DNA of 44,605 nucleotides from Frankiaceae bacterium (GCA_030840525.1 JAVEEI010000164.1:1-44605), one strand, 5' to 3'; counted from the stretch's first letter, positions 7,135-18,343 are shown. Program-made: numbers and translations. The notes: generated from the sequence alone by a model not told the origin.

Positions 7135-9855
7135 TTACCTGCCCTGTCGTACGTAAGCGGTTCGGCGCCGTAACTGCAGCTGGCAACCGGCCGCCGCAGT
7201 CATCAACACGGCCGCACCCGCGAGGAACATCGCGTTGGACTGCGAGTGCGGATTGCGCATGGCACTCATTTCGACGACTTCGGTGTCTTCTCCTGCCTCG
7301 TGCGAGTCCTGCGCCGCCATCGCGAGCTGCGGCTGGTTCTGCTCTTCGCGCGCCATGCCCGCGTTGGGGTTGACGTTGCTGGCCGGCTGCGCCGGCGGGT
7401 TCGGCGGGATCGGCGGCGCGACGGCGACCGGCGGGCGCACCGCGGTCACGAACAGCAGCGGAGCCGACTGCACGATCGTCGGCGGGATCGGCGGCAGCTT
7501 CGGCACCAGCTTGCACTGCACGTCGACCTCGCCCGCCGGCCCGCGCGGCTGGCTGCGGACGTACGGCGACAGGTAGACCGGCAACGTCTGCCCGGCCTGC
7601 GTCGTCGTACATCCGACCGGCAGGGTGAAGTGCAGCCCGTTCTCGTACTTCATGTCGAACACGCCACCGGTCTGGCCGTGGATCGGGCCTTTCAGCGCGT
7701 GGTACGGGTCCGCGACCTTGACCTCGATCGTCCCGGGGTCCTTGACCGCGAGCAGCAGGCCGATGATGGCCGGTCCGATCTTCACGATCGGGCCGTCGGC
7801 CGAGTCCTGGGTCAGGTGCTCGGCGCATACCAGCGGGTCGTTCGGGCCGAGGTCGCCGTAGTAGCCGCCGCCGTCGCCGTTGCAGTCGACGCCCGACCGG
7901 GGCGCGAGCGAGCCGGTCCCGATCGCGATCTGCTTCATCATCGCCTGCGCGGCGTTGAAGTCGCCGGCGCCGTCCTGGACGGCGATGCTGACGACCTTGA
8001 CGTCGCTGACGTTGAGCGTCTGGATGACCTCGGGAATCGTCGGGTAGCCGCCGCCTTCGTGCGAGCCGGCGTCGCTGACGTACACGATGACCTTGAACGC
8101 GCCGGGGCGGAACTTCGCCGGCTGCGCCGGCACGACCGGCGGGAACGCCGACGTCGCGCCGTTGACGGCGAGCTTCAGCGCGAGCGTCTGCGCCTCCGGC
8201 GTGTCGCCGCCGCCGCCCTCGACGAGCTGCTTCAACGCGGAGTTGACCATCGGCAGGCCGGGCGCGGTGTCGCACGGCGCCACCGGCAGGAACGTCTTGA
8301 AGACGTACGACGACGCGGGAGCGGCCACCGAGGTCGCGTCCGGCTCGACGTCCTTGACGCCACCGACGCCGAAGCACGCACTCTGGCCGAGGTCGGCCCG
8401 AAGGCTCTGCGCGATGTTGAGCACCGACTTCTGCAGGCCGCGGATCGCGGGTTGCATGCTGCCGGTCGTGTCGACGAGGAAGTAGACGTCGAGCGGCGTC
8501 GGGTCGGGGTTGACGAGGTAGGTGACCGGCACGTTGCTGACCTGGCCGGGGCTGACCGACACGACGCGCTTGATCGGCGTGAGGACCGGGTGGGTCAGGT
8601 TCGACTTCGGCAGCTTGACGACGTCAGGGTTGCCGGTCGTCGGCGGCCCCGGGGGCGGCGGGCGGAACGCCTCCTGCGTGTAGGTGTCCCACCGCCACAG
8701 CGCGGACGAGGTCATCCCGATAACGATCCGCGCGCTGGTCGCCTGCGCCATCGCGAGCGAGTGGAACGCCGGGCCGCCACGCGGGCTGATGTCGACCCAC
8801 TCCTGCCGGATGTGGTCGTAGCCCCAGGTGCCCTTGGTGCCGGACTCGACGTAGACGTCCTGGTAGGTGCCGTGGGCGATCGCGTACGGCGTGCCGGGCA
8901 CGCTCAGGTGCGTGACCAGCCGGCCGTGCGAGTCGGCCCGATAGAGGACCTGGGCCTGGCCGTTCGACGCGACGACGCCGACGCTGCCGTAGGGGTCGAC
9001 GTCCATCGCCGAGATCGCGCCCGGTGCGGTGCGGACCGTCCACGCCGGCGAGCCGCCGTTCACACCCGACGCCCATGCGTACTTGTTGCCGGACCAGATC
9101 CAGAGCTTGTGCGAGTACTCGCGAATCATGCCGTCGACCCGGCCGAAACCGGACGGCAGGGTCACCTCGCTCCACTGCGGGCCGGTGACGGCGCCGGTCG
9201 GCGGGTTGCTCTGGATGGTGAGCGTGTAGAGGTGCCGCGAGGGGCCGGAGACGTCGCCGGACTGCGGGTCGGGGAGCTGGTCGACGAGCAGGTAGGCCTC
9301 GTCGGCACCGGCCGGGCCGGCCACCAGCGACACCGGGCGGCCGTAGCTCGGCAGGCCAACGTCGGTCTGCGTGAACGACGGCGTCTTGCCGGCGACGCCG
9401 ATGTTGCCGCCGATGTAGACGTGCGGGTGCGGCACGCCGTTGACGTCGTCGTAGCTGGTCACCCAGGTCGTCTCGTCGTTGGACTGGACGAGCTGGTTGA
9501 ACACGTCGGCGGTGTAGCCGGGCGCCGGAGGCTGCAAGCCGTTGCTCGAGTAGATCGTGTCCCAGGTGCAGCCGGCGTCGACCGAAAGCTTGATCACCTT
9601 GCCGTTGGTGACGACGAGGCCGTTCCTGCGGTTGGGCATCGCGGCGAACGCGGTGATCTGCGACGGGCCCTCGCCGCTGTCGAACTTCGGCGCGCCGATG
9701 CGCACCCAGCGGTCGGAGCGGATGGTGACCTGCGGTTTGCCGTTGAGCTTGCTCCGGCAGGCGGCCAGCTCGTCGCCCGGTGTGGCGAGCGTCACGGTCA
9801 CGCTCGCGAGGACCAGCCCGGCGGCGCCGAGTGCAGCGGCGCGCATGCCCTTCAC
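7135..9855 (-). CDS. Membrane-anchored beta-propeller/von Willebrand A protein
   Basis: A protein of about 906 residues. The signal segment VKGMRAAALG is followed by roughly 400 residues with an Asp-box (SVDAGCTW, near residue 90) and repeated W/G-rich blades, as in sialidase- or Ycf48-type propellers. A vWA domain follows: MIDAS motif DTTGS near residue 458, GGGGDTPEA, and VSDAGSH. This order resembles integrin-beta-type I domains. A proline-rich stretch comes before a single C-terminal membrane helix and a short basic tail (QLRRRTAYVR). This predicts a type I membrane protein with a metal-dependent adhesive domain outside. The GTG at 9853-9855 is preferred (GGAG 6 nt upstream); ATG at 9846 is an alternative. 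It is divergent from an ECF sigma gene that may control it. Confidence 0.8.
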   Translation of the reverse strand: MKGMRAAALGAAGLVLASVTVTLATPGDELAACRSKLNGKPQVTIRSDRWVRIGAPKFDSGEGPSQITAFAAMPNRRNGLVVTNGKVIKLSVDAGCTWDTIYSSNGLQPPAPGYTADVFNQLVQSNDETTWVTSYDDVNGVPHPHVYIGGNIGVAGKTPSFTQTDVGLPSYGRPVSLVAGPAGADEAYLLVDQLPDPQSGDVSGPSRHLYTLTIQSNPPTGAVTGPQWSEVTLPSGFGRVDGMIREYSHKLWIWSGNKYAWASGVNGGSPAWTVRTAPGAISAMDVDPYGSVGVVASNGQAQVLYRADSHGRLVTHLSVPGTPYAIAHGTYQDVYVESGTKGTWGYDHIRQEWVDISPRGGPAFHSLAMAQATSARIVIGMTSSALWRWDTYTQEAFRPPPPGPPTTGNPDVVKLPKSNLTHPVLTPIKRVVSVSPGQVSNVPVTYLVNPDPTPLDVYFLVDTTGSMQPAIRGLQKSVLNIAQSLRADLGQSACFGVGGVKDVEPDATSVAAPASSYVFKTFLPVAPCDTAPGLPMVNSALKQLVEGGGGDTPEAQTLALKLAVNGATSAFPPVVPAQPAKFRPGAFKVIVYVSDAGSHEGGGYPTIPEVIQTLNVSDVKVVSIAVQDGAGDFNAAQAMMKQIAIGTGSLAPRSGVDCNGDGGGYYGDLGPNDPLVCAEHLTQDSADGPIVKIGPAIIGLLLAVKDPGTIEVKVADPYHALKGPIHGQTGGVFDMKYENGLHFTLPVGCTTTQAGQTLPVYLSPYVRSQPRGPAGEVDVQCKLVPKLPPIPPTIVQSAPLLFVTAVRPPVAVAPPIPPNPPAQPASNVNPNAGMAREEQNQPQLAMAAQDSHEAGEDTEVVEMSAMRNPHSQSNAMFLAGAAVLMTAAAGCQLQLRRRTAYVRQGR

Positions 9856-10148
9856 CGCGCGCTCCGGCGCGCGAAAGGGCTGGGCGAGGGCGTGAGGCAC
9901 CGACGCTGGGTTAACACATCAAGAGATACGAGCGAACACCCCTAATCGTTACCCATGAATTTTCGGCGAACCGAATGCCGTTCGGCGACTTGTGTCGAAA
10001 ACCTGCCTTTCATCCCTGCCAAATGCCCCCTACCATCACGAAGGCCTAACCCACGGCCGCGGACCAAGGGCCACGAACCCTTGGCCCATGGCCGGCTGCG
10101 CGCGCTGTGTTGGGGACTTCGGAGATCCCGAGGAGGGGACCGAGCGCC

Positions 10149-11177
10149 ATGTCACTTGCCGTCGAACTGCCGCCCGTCAACGCGGGGGTACCCGCACCAC
10201 GCACCTGCGCCGATGCCGAAGCGCTGCACCGCGAGTTCTACAACCGGCTCGTCCGGGTGTGCGCACAGCAGCTGCACGACCGGAGCCTCGCCGAGGACGT
10301 CGCCCAGGACACGATCCTGCGCGCGCTGCGGTTCTGGAGCTCCTACGACGCGGAGCGGCCGACCTGGCCGTGGCTCAAGCGGATCGCGCTGCACCTGTGC
10401 CTCGACGCCCGGCGGGCGCGCAGCCACGAGGTATGCCTCGACGCGCTGCCCGATCGCGCCGACGCCCACGACCGGACCGAGCGGCTGATCGACGAGATCA
10501 CCGTGCGCGGCGCGATGGCCGACCTGCCCGAGCGCCAGGCGATGGCGCTGAAGCTGCGCTACTTCGACGACCACGACCGCGACGCGTCCGCCCAGGCGCT
10601 CGGCGTCAACGTCAACGCGTTCGACCAGCTGCTCAACCGCGCCCGGCTGCGGCTGGCCCGCGTCATCGAGCCCGCCCGCGCCGGCTCGCTCGGCCTCGTG
10701 CTCATCCCGCTGCGCTGGCTGCGCCGCCGTACGTCCCGGCCGCTGCCGGGCGGCGTCAGCACCTCGACGCTCGCGCTCGGCACGATGACGACGATCCCGC
10801 TCGCGGTGGCGCCGCTGCTCGCGATCGTCGCGGGGATGGCACCGGCCACGAGCGATGCGTCGTACCCGGCGGCGCACGCCTACGCCGCGCCACCGGCCGC
10901 GAAGGCCAAGACGGCCATTCGGGTCGCGGTCGGACGCCGCGCCGCTCAGCCGGTCGCCGCTCGACCCTCCGGGCGCGTGACGATGGCGGCCGCGGCCGGG
11001 CCGACGAAGGCCGTCGCGAACGTCTCGCAGCACCCGCTCGGGAGCGGGCAGCCCCAGACCTACCGCTTCGAGGTGGCGACGCCGGTGGGACCCGTCAGTG
11101 TGTGGGGCCAGTCGGATCGCGACCCGCGGTATGCGGCCGTTTGCCAGCTCCCCGGAGTGCAGTGCTCCGCACATTGA
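10149..11177 (+). CDS. ECF sigma factor with membrane-spanning C-terminal tail
   Basis: A 342-residue protein. Residues about 22-90 form sigma region 2 (LAEDVAQDTILRAL and WPWLKRIA) and 117-172 form region 4 (LPERQAMALKLRYF, then a helix-turn-helix ending in RARLRLARV). ECF factors are usually near 180 residues; here about 160 extra follow, with a hydrophobic segment at 206-232 and an Ala/Pro-rich tail with two cysteines near the end (VCQLPGVQC). The tail is predicted to lie outside the membrane, so this may be a sigma factor with a built-in sensor or membrane tether instead of a separate anti-sigma factor; that is inference. ATG 10149 follows AGGAGGGG at somewhat long spacing. The divergent vWA operon is an obvious candidate target. 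Confidence 0.85.
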   Translation: MSLAVELPPVNAGVPAPRTCADAEALHREFYNRLVRVCAQQLHDRSLAEDVAQDTILRALRFWSSYDAERPTWPWLKRIALHLCLDARRARSHEVCLDALPDRADAHDRTERLIDEITVRGAMADLPERQAMALKLRYFDDHDRDASAQALGVNVNAFDQLLNRARLRLARVIEPARAGSLGLVLIPLRWLRRRTSRPLPGGVSTSTLALGTMTTIPLAVAPLLAIVAGMAPATSDASYPAAHAYAAPPAAKAKTAIRVAVGRRAAQPVAARPSGRVTMAAAAGPTKAVANVSQHPLGSGQPQTYRFEVATPVGPVSVWGQSDRDPRYAAVCQLPGVQCSAH

Positions 11178-11216
11178 GAGCTTCGATGTAACGGATCCGC
11201 CCGCTTCTGCGTATGT

Positions 11217-11262
11217 CTCTCGCAGCCGTAGCCGGACGCGCTCGTCCGGCGACACACGAGAG
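11217..11262 (+). promoter_or_regulatory. Nested hairpin between sigma gene and small secreted gene
   Basis: An inner perfect 8-bp stem GCCGGACG/CGTCCGGC (11231-11250, 4-nt loop) is enclosed by outer arms CTCTCG (11217-11222) and CGAGAG (11257-11262). It could end the sigma transcript or form the 5' leader of the small gene that starts 19 bp later. Confidence 0.45.
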
Positions 11263-11280
11263 TTCAGGGGTGGACCCAGC

Positions 11281-11538
11281 ATGCGCGCGTGTCTGTTTCG
11301 CCTGTCCGCAGTCTGCGCAGTGATCGCCGGCACGATCGTCGGGCTCGGCGCGGCCCCGGCGAGCGCCGGTCAGCTGTGCGAGCAAGTCGCGGCCGAGGGG
11401 ACCTGGGTGGCCCCCACCAGCTACACCTACTGCCGGCCGTACGCCGGCACGTTCTGCGAAGGGCAAGGCGAGGCGGTGGCGTCCTATGCCGGGGCGTGGG
11501 TCTACGTCTGCGTACCGGACCCCGTCTCCGCGCCGTAG
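11281..11538 (+). CDS. Small secreted cysteine-containing protein
   Basis: An 85-residue protein with a signal peptide (MRACLFRLSAVCAV, cut near PASA). The mature part is about 55 residues with four cysteines and many aromatic residues (SYTYCRPYAGTFC, WVYVC). The ATG at 11281 is the only start that leaves a complete signal peptide; the longer frame upstream overlaps the sigma gene. I recognise no family. The position behind the ECF sigma gene and a hairpin suggests a separate or attenuated transcript. Confidence 0.7.
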   Translation: MRACLFRLSAVCAVIAGTIVGLGAAPASAGQLCEQVAAEGTWVAPTSYTYCRPYAGTFCEGQGEAVASYAGAWVYVCVPDPVSAP

Positions 11539-11653
11539 CCGGCACGCCGTCTGGCCACCGCGCGGCCGCGTTGGGGCAAGACCAACGCTTTGACTACCCC
11601 GCGGGCACCGAACCGCCGATGCGCGCGGCCGGTCCGCCGGTCATCCTGCGGAC

Positions 11654-11824
11654 GTGGGCTCCGGTCGTACGACGCAGCAGGGCGAGCTCGCCGTCGAGAT
11701 CCCGTGCCGGGTGTGCGGCCGGCCGATCCTCGTCGTCGCCAGCACCGACGGCACCGAGCTCGCGGACCGGGCGGCGTTCCTGCGGGTGCATCGCGACTGC
11801 CTGGTCGCGAGCGAGCCCGAGTAG
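11654..11824 (+). CDS. Small CxxC protein, probable zinc ribbon
   Basis: A 56-residue frame starting GTG and ending TAG, 20 bp before the convergent permease gene ends. It contains CRVCGRP (C18, C21) and HRDC (H46, C49), a plausible Cys4 or Cys3His zinc site. Codon third positions are strongly G/C, as in its neighbours. The ribosome site is weak and other starts are possible. Function unknown. Confidence 0.45.
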   Translation: MGSGRTTQQGELAVEIPCRVCGRPILVVASTDGTELADRAAFLRVHRDCLVASEPE

Positions 11825-11843
11825 AGCGGACGTACGAGAAGGG

Positions 11844-12986
11844 CTACTCGTGCGAGCCCGGCGCCAGGCCGGCGGACCAGCGTTCCTCGACCTTGCCGTA
11901 GCGCCAGACGGCGAGCGCAACCGCCCAGGTGAGCACGAACAGCCCAACGATGAAGAAACCGACGTTGTTGAGGTCGAGCCGGCCGATCCACGCGAGCGGA
12001 CCGGACGTGATCGAGAGCTGGTCGACGAGGATCGACAGCAGCTCGACCGTGCCGATGATGAGGGCGACGGCGACCGACAGCGCCGTGATCGTGATGTTGT
12101 AGTAGACCTTGCGCACCGGCCGGGAGAACGCCCACCCGTAGGCGAAGTTCATGAAGCAGCCGTCGATCGAGTCGAGCAGGCTCATCCCCGCCGCGAACAG
12201 CACCGGCAGCGTGAGGATCGCGTACCACGGCAGGTCGAACGCGGCCGCGCCGCCGGCCAGCACCAGCAGGCTGATCTCCGACGCGGTGTCGAAGCCGAGA
12301 CCGAACAGCACGCCGATCGGGTAGATGTGCCACGACTTGCGCACCGACTTCGTCAGCCCGCCGAGGATGCGGTTCATGAAGCCGCGGTTGTTGAGGTGTT
12401 GCTCGAGCGTCTTCTCGTCGTACGTCCCGCGGCGCATGTCGCGGAACACCTTCACGATCCCGACCAGGATGACCAGGTTGAGGATGCCGATCAGGTAGAG
12501 GAACGTGCCGGACACTCCGGTGCCGACCAGCCCGAGCACGTTGTGCAGCGGCGAGGAGTTGTTCTTCACCTGCCCGGCGATGCTGCGCACCCCGAGCGAG
12601 AGCAGCACGCACAGCGCGAACACGACGCTGGAGTGGCCGAGGGAGAACCAGAAACCCACGGAAACCGGGCGTTTTCCGTCGGCCATGAGCTTGCGGGTGG
12701 TGTTGTCGATCGCGGCGATGTGGTCAGCGTCGAACGCGTGCCGCATGCCGAGCGTGTACGCCGTCACGCCGAGACCGACGCCGAAGAACTGCCCGTTTCC
12801 GACCGCATAGTGCCGTGGTGCGACGATCGCGGCGAGGGTGAACCAGCCGACGACGTGCAGGCCGACGACGACGAACGCGATGCCGAGAATGGCGGCCCAC
12901 TCGCCGCGGGTAAGCGAGTGGCGAAGCCTCGTCAGCCGCGACTCCGGCACGATGGGGGCGGGCGCTTCGGGCGCGATCGTGGCCAT
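11844..12986 (-). CDS. NiCoT-family nickel/cobalt permease
   Basis: About 380 residues with eight or so membrane helices and the family signatures in order: HAFDADHIAAIDN in the second helix, FSLGHSSVV in the third, and GLGFDTASE after the central loop. NiCoT permeases (HoxN, NixA, NicT) import Ni2+ or Co2+ for urease, hydrogenase or cobalamin. None of those enzymes is encoded in this window. The ATG at 12984-12986 is taken as start; an in-frame GTG lies 9 nt upstream. A Nur-like operator at 13018-13034, 32 bp upstream, suggests repression by nickel, which favours nickel as the substrate. Confidence 0.92.
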   Translation of the reverse strand: MATIAPEAPAPIVPESRLTRLRHSLTRGEWAAILGIAFVVVGLHVVGWFTLAAIVAPRHYAVGNGQFFGVGLGVTAYTLGMRHAFDADHIAAIDNTTRKLMADGKRPVSVGFWFSLGHSSVVFALCVLLSLGVRSIAGQVKNNSSPLHNVLGLVGTGVSGTFLYLIGILNLVILVGIVKVFRDMRRGTYDEKTLEQHLNNRGFMNRILGGLTKSVRKSWHIYPIGVLFGLGFDTASEISLLVLAGGAAAFDLPWYAILTLPVLFAAGMSLLDSIDGCFMNFAYGWAFSRPVRKVYYNITITALSVAVALIIGTVELLSILVDQLSITSGPLAWIGRLDLNNVGFFIVGLFVLTWAVALAVWRYGKVEERWSAGLAPGSHE

Positions 12987-13017
12987 CGAGACCACCCTAA
13001 CCGCCGCAACTTCTTAC

Positions 13018-13034
13018 CTGCAAACGTTTTGCAA
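13018..13034 (-). promoter_or_regulatory. Nur-like nickel operator
   Basis: On the permease strand it reads TTGCAA, 5 nt, TTGCAG. The recalled Streptomyces Nur box is TTGCAA-N5-TTGCAA, so 11 of 12 defined positions match. It is also an almost perfect dyad (TGCAAA-CGT-TTTGCA). It lies between the permease and the divergent MFS gene, close enough to touch both promoters. Confidence 0.65.
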
Positions 13035-13087
13035 TAAGGTCGGTAATCGGGTTGAGAACCGGTCGCGGCGACTGCGAGGGTGGAGCG

Positions 13088-14308
13088 ATGGTGGGGGCTG
13101 GGGCGGCGTCTGGGGCGGGCGAACGGCGGGTCGTCGCCGTAGTGACGTCGGCGCTGTTCGTGTACGGCGTCGGCGCGAGCGCCGTACTGCCGATCCTGCC
13201 GCTGTTCCTGCGCTCGCGGCACACCGGCGACGCGATGATCGGCGCCGTCATCGCGGCGTTCTTCGTCGCCGGCGTGCTCACCCAGTACGGCGCCGGTTGG
13301 CTCACCGACCATCTCGGCCACCGGCTCGTTCTCGTGGCCGGCCTGGGCATCTACGCCGTCGCGAGCTGCGGGTTCCTGCTCTCGTTGCACGCCGGCGGCT
13401 ACGTCACGCTGCGCGCGCTGCAAGGGCTCGGCTCCGGCGCGGTCACGGTCGCCGGGCTGTCGATGGTGGCGGCGGCGGTCCCTGCCGACCGGCGCGGCCG
13501 CGCGTTCTCCCGCGTGTTCGCCGCCCAGCTCGCCGGCATGGCGATCGGCCCGGTCATCGGCAGCGTGGTCGGGTCCGCGCACATGAGCTGGCTGTTCGTC
13601 GTCACGGCGGTCGCGGCCGCCGTCGCGGTCGGGCCGGTGCTGTGGGGCGTTCCGGCCGGCCGCCCGGTGCACGAGGCCGAGTCCGGCCCGGTGCTGAGCC
13701 GCGGACTCGTCGGCGTACTGCTCGTCGGCGTCGGCGGTGGGATCATCGGCGGCGCGTACGAGTCGTGCTGGTCGCTGCTGATGGCGTCGCGCGGCGCCGC
13801 GGTCTGGCAGGTCGGCATGTCGTGGACGCTGTTCGCGATCCCGTTCGCCGCGATCTCACCGCTCGCCGGCCGGCTGGTCGACCGGCTCGACCGGCGCTGG
13901 CTCGCGGTCGCCAGCATGCTCGCGAGCGCCGCGTTCGCGGTGACCTACCCGTTCCTGCCGTCGCCGGTCTGGCTGATGAGCCTCGGCATCTTCGAGTCGG
14001 TCGCGGTCGCCATCGCGTTCCCCGCGGCGCAGTCGCTGCTCGCGGAGACGGCGCCGGCGGCGGCGCTGGGCCGCGCGCAGGGCCTGTTCACGACGGCCGA
14101 GACGGCCGCGATCGCGGTCGCGGCGGCCGTCTCCGGCTACCTGTTCTCGCTGGCCCGGTGGACGCCGTTCGTCGTCACGGCCGGGATCGCGGTCGGGCTG
14201 ACCGCGGCGCTGCCGGTGCTCTGGCGCGACGTCGAAGGACGGGCGAGCACCGATGCGTCCGTCCCGCTGCCCGCGCCGATGCCCGAGCCGGTCATCTCTG
14301 TCCTATGA
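13088..14308 (+). CDS. MFS transporter, drug-efflux type
   Basis: A 406-residue major facilitator with about 12 membrane helices. The loop between helices 2 and 3 reads GWLTDHLGHRLVL, matching the family GxLaDrxGrrxxL motif, and the second half repeats it as GRLVDRLDRRWL. A proline-rich tail ends the chain. The substrate cannot be predicted; efflux of small molecules is usual for this subgroup. ATG 13088 follows GAGGG by 7 nt, and upstream in-frame codons are not needed for the first helix. It is divergent from the nickel permease and shares the Nur-like operator region. The stop overlaps a long hairpin. Confidence 0.85.
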   Translation: MVGAGAASGAGERRVVAVVTSALFVYGVGASAVLPILPLFLRSRHTGDAMIGAVIAAFFVAGVLTQYGAGWLTDHLGHRLVLVAGLGIYAVASCGFLLSLHAGGYVTLRALQGLGSGAVTVAGLSMVAAAVPADRRGRAFSRVFAAQLAGMAIGPVIGSVVGSAHMSWLFVVTAVAAAVAVGPVLWGVPAGRPVHEAESGPVLSRGLVGVLLVGVGGGIIGGAYESCWSLLMASRGAAVWQVGMSWTLFAIPFAAISPLAGRLVDRLDRRWLAVASMLASAAFAVTYPFLPSPVWLMSLGIFESVAVAIAFPAAQSLLAETAPAAALGRAQGLFTTAETAAIAVAAAVSGYLFSLARWTPFVVTAGIAVGLTAALPVLWRDVEGRASTDASVPLPAPMPEPVISVL

Positions 14309-14369
14309 TCATCGCGTGCTCAGCCAGCCCCTCGGCGGCAATCTGACTGTCTCAGCGCGCGATGATCAT
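14305..14369. terminator. Long hairpin between convergent MFS and asd genes
   Basis: Arms 14305-14327 and 14347-14369 can form a 23-position stem: the outer 12 bp (ATGATCATCGCG/CGCGATGATCAT) are perfect, then one G-U pair and two mismatches, with a 19-nt loop. It begins at the MFS stop and ends just before the asd stop at 14377, so it can end transcription from both sides. Confidence 0.65.
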
Positions 14370-14376
14370 GGTCGCG

Positions 14377-16667
<2,291 letters not shown>

Positions 16668-16711
16668 GGGCACCAGTCTACGAATCCGGCGCCCGTGCTT
16701 GACTGCACCGC

Positions 16712-17398
16712 GTGACCGGTCGACGTCTGGCCGCCGCCGCCGCGGTGCTGCTGCTGTCCGCTGCGTGTAGCTCCGGCGGGAGCCACGGCCCGCGGCCGGA
16801 CGGCTCGACGAGCAAAGCGGCGGCCGATCTCACCGCGCTGGCCGGGCGCGGCGCGGCGGCGACGTACACCGGCATCTACGCGTTCCACCAGGCCAGTCCC
16901 GACTCGACCGCGACGGTCGACGTCTGGCACGCGCCGCCCAACCTGCGCGTCGACGTGGTCAGCGGCGGGACGACCGCGTCGTTCATCCGCACCGCGGCGG
17001 CGACGTACTCGTGCGTGTCGAAGAAGGGCAAGCACTCCTGCTTCACCGTCGCCGGGCCGGGCCGCAAGGCGCCGGCGCCGTTCGACGTCGGGCCCGCGAC
17101 GCTGTTCTCCGACGACCTCGTCACGCTGTCGGCGAGCGGCGCGAGCTACGACGTGACGCAGGCGGCGCCGGTCGCCGCGGGCGGTGGCGCGCCGGCGGCG
17201 ACGTGCTTCGACCTCAAGCCCGGACTGCTGACCCCGCAGCCGGCGGTGCAGACCGGCACGTACTGCTTCGCCGACAACGGGGTTCTGACGTCGGTGCAGT
17301 ACCCGAGCGGCAACACCGCGCGGCTGTACCTCCTCCTGCGGACGGTGCCGGCCAAGCGGTTCGTCCCGTACGCGAAACCGCGGCCGCTGCCGGCGTAG
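16712..17398 (+). CDS. Lipoprotein, possibly LolA/LppX-like
   Basis: A 228-residue protein with a lipobox LSAAC at about residues 15-19, so it should be a lipid-anchored extracytoplasmic protein. After a Ser/Gly linker the body has an alternating strand pattern ([26 protein letters not shown]) that recalls the half-barrel fold of LolA, LppX and similar lipid carriers; this is only a resemblance. Four further cysteines lie in the mature chain. It starts with GTG 44 bp from the divergent lysC start and ends 4 bp from the convergent recR stop. Function unknown. Confidence 0.75.
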   Translation: MTGRRLAAAAAVLLLSAACSSGGSHGPRPDGSTSKAAADLTALAGRGAAATYTGIYAFHQASPDSTATVDVWHAPPNLRVDVVSGGTTASFIRTAAATYSCVSKKGKHSCFTVAGPGRKAPAPFDVGPATLFSDDLVTLSASGASYDVTQAAPVAAGGGAPAATCFDLKPGLLTPQPAVQTGTYCFADNGVLTSVQYPSGNTARLYLLLRTVPAKRFVPYAKPRPLPA

Positions 17399-17402
17399 GC
17401 CG

Positions 17403-18002
17403 TCAGATATCGATCGCGCGGCGGCCCTCGAACGCGCGGCCGAGGGTGACCTCGTCGGCGTACTCGAGGTCGCCGCCGACCGGCAGCCCGCTCGCCAGCC
17501 GGGTGACCCGCAGGCCGAGCGGCTTGACCAGGCGGGCGAGGTAGGTCGCGGTCGCCTCGCCTTCGAGGTTGGGGTCGGTGGCGAGGATGAGCTCGGTGAC
17601 GTCGCCGTCGGCGAGCCTGGCCATCAGCTCGCGGATGCGCAGGTCGTCCGGGCCGACGCCGTCGATGGGCGAGATCGCGCCGCCGAGCACGTGGTAGCGA
17701 CCCCGGAACTCCCGCGTTTTCTCAATCGCCACAACGTCTTTCGGCTCCTCGACGACGCAGATGACCGAGAGGTCGCGACGCGGGTCGCGGCACACGCGGC
17801 ACATGTCTTCCTCCGACACGTTGCCGCACACGGTGCAGAACCGGACCTTGTCCTTTACCTCGGTGAGCGCGGTGACGAGCCGGCGTACGTCGACCGGGTC
17901 GGCGGCGAGCAGGTAGAACGCGATCCGCTGCGCGCTCTTCGGTCCTACGCCGGGCAGCCGGCCGAGCTCGTCGATCAGGTCCTGTACGGCGCCTTCGTAC
18001 AT
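17403..18002 (-). CDS. recR: Recombination mediator RecR
   Basis: A 199-residue RecR of normal length. The helix-hairpin-helix [20 protein letters not shown] is at residues 13-32. A four-cysteine zinc site, CTVC and CRVC, lies near 56-71. The Toprim domain follows, with VVEEPKDV and [15 protein letters not shown]. RecR works with RecO and RecF to load RecA on gapped DNA. The ATG at 18000-18002 lies 13 bp after the ybaB stop; dnaX, ybaB and recR form one operon as in many bacteria. Confidence 0.97.
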   Translation of the reverse strand: MYEGAVQDLIDELGRLPGVGPKSAQRIAFYLLAADPVDVRRLVTALTEVKDKVRFCTVCGNVSEEDMCRVCRDPRRDLSVICVVEEPKDVVAIEKTREFRGRYHVLGGAISPIDGVGPDDLRIRELMARLADGDVTELILATDPNLEGEATATYLARLVKPLGLRVTRLASGLPVGGDLEYADEVTLGRAFEGRRAIDI

Positions 18003-18015
18003 GCGGCGGTGTCGT

Positions 18016-18333
18016 CTACAGGCCGGGGAGGTTCAGGCCGCCGGTCAGCGGCCCCATCGTCTGCTGGGTGAGCTCGCCGATCGTCCGGGCGGCGTCGCGG
18101 ACCGCCGCGACGACCAGGTCCTGGAGCGTCTCGACGTCGTCCGGGTCGACCGCCTTCGGGTCGATCGCGACCGACAGCAGCTCGCCGCCGCCGGTCATCA
18201 CGACCTTGACGAGGCCGCCGCCGGCGGTGCCCTCCACCTCCCGGGCGGACAGCTCGGCCTGCGCGGCCATGAGCTGCTCCTGCATCTTCTGCGCCTGCTT
18301 CATCAGCTGTTGCATGTTGGGTTGCGGTGGCAT
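18016..18333 (-). CDS. Nucleoid-associated protein, YbaB/EbfC family
   Basis: A 105-residue protein with the family features: an N-terminal helix rich in Q, M and K ([14 protein letters not shown]), then [18 protein letters not shown] and a C-terminal helix. YbaB/EbfC proteins bind DNA as dimers and lie between dnaX and recR in most genomes, as here. The ATG at 18331-18333 lies 10 bp behind the dnaX stop. A longer in-frame extension would lie inside dnaX and is rejected. Confidence 0.95.
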   Translation of the reverse strand: MPPQPNMQQLMKQAQKMQEQLMAAQAELSAREVEGTAGGGLVKVVMTGGGELLSVAIDPKAVDPDDVETLQDLVVAAVRDAARTIGELTQQTMGPLTGGLNLPGL

Positions 18334-18343
18334 GCCCGTCACC

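Noticed and set aside
7246..9945. An 899-codon open frame on the plus strand opposite the vWA gene.
   Set aside because: It is a high-GC shadow of the real gene, arginine-rich and without motifs; the minus strand has signal, propeller, vWA and membrane helix.
10113..10129. GGGACTTCGGAGATCCC before the ECF sigma gene looks like a DevR-type dyad.
   Set aside because: The spacing is 17, not 14, and the centre does not fit; it overlaps the likely ribosome-site region.
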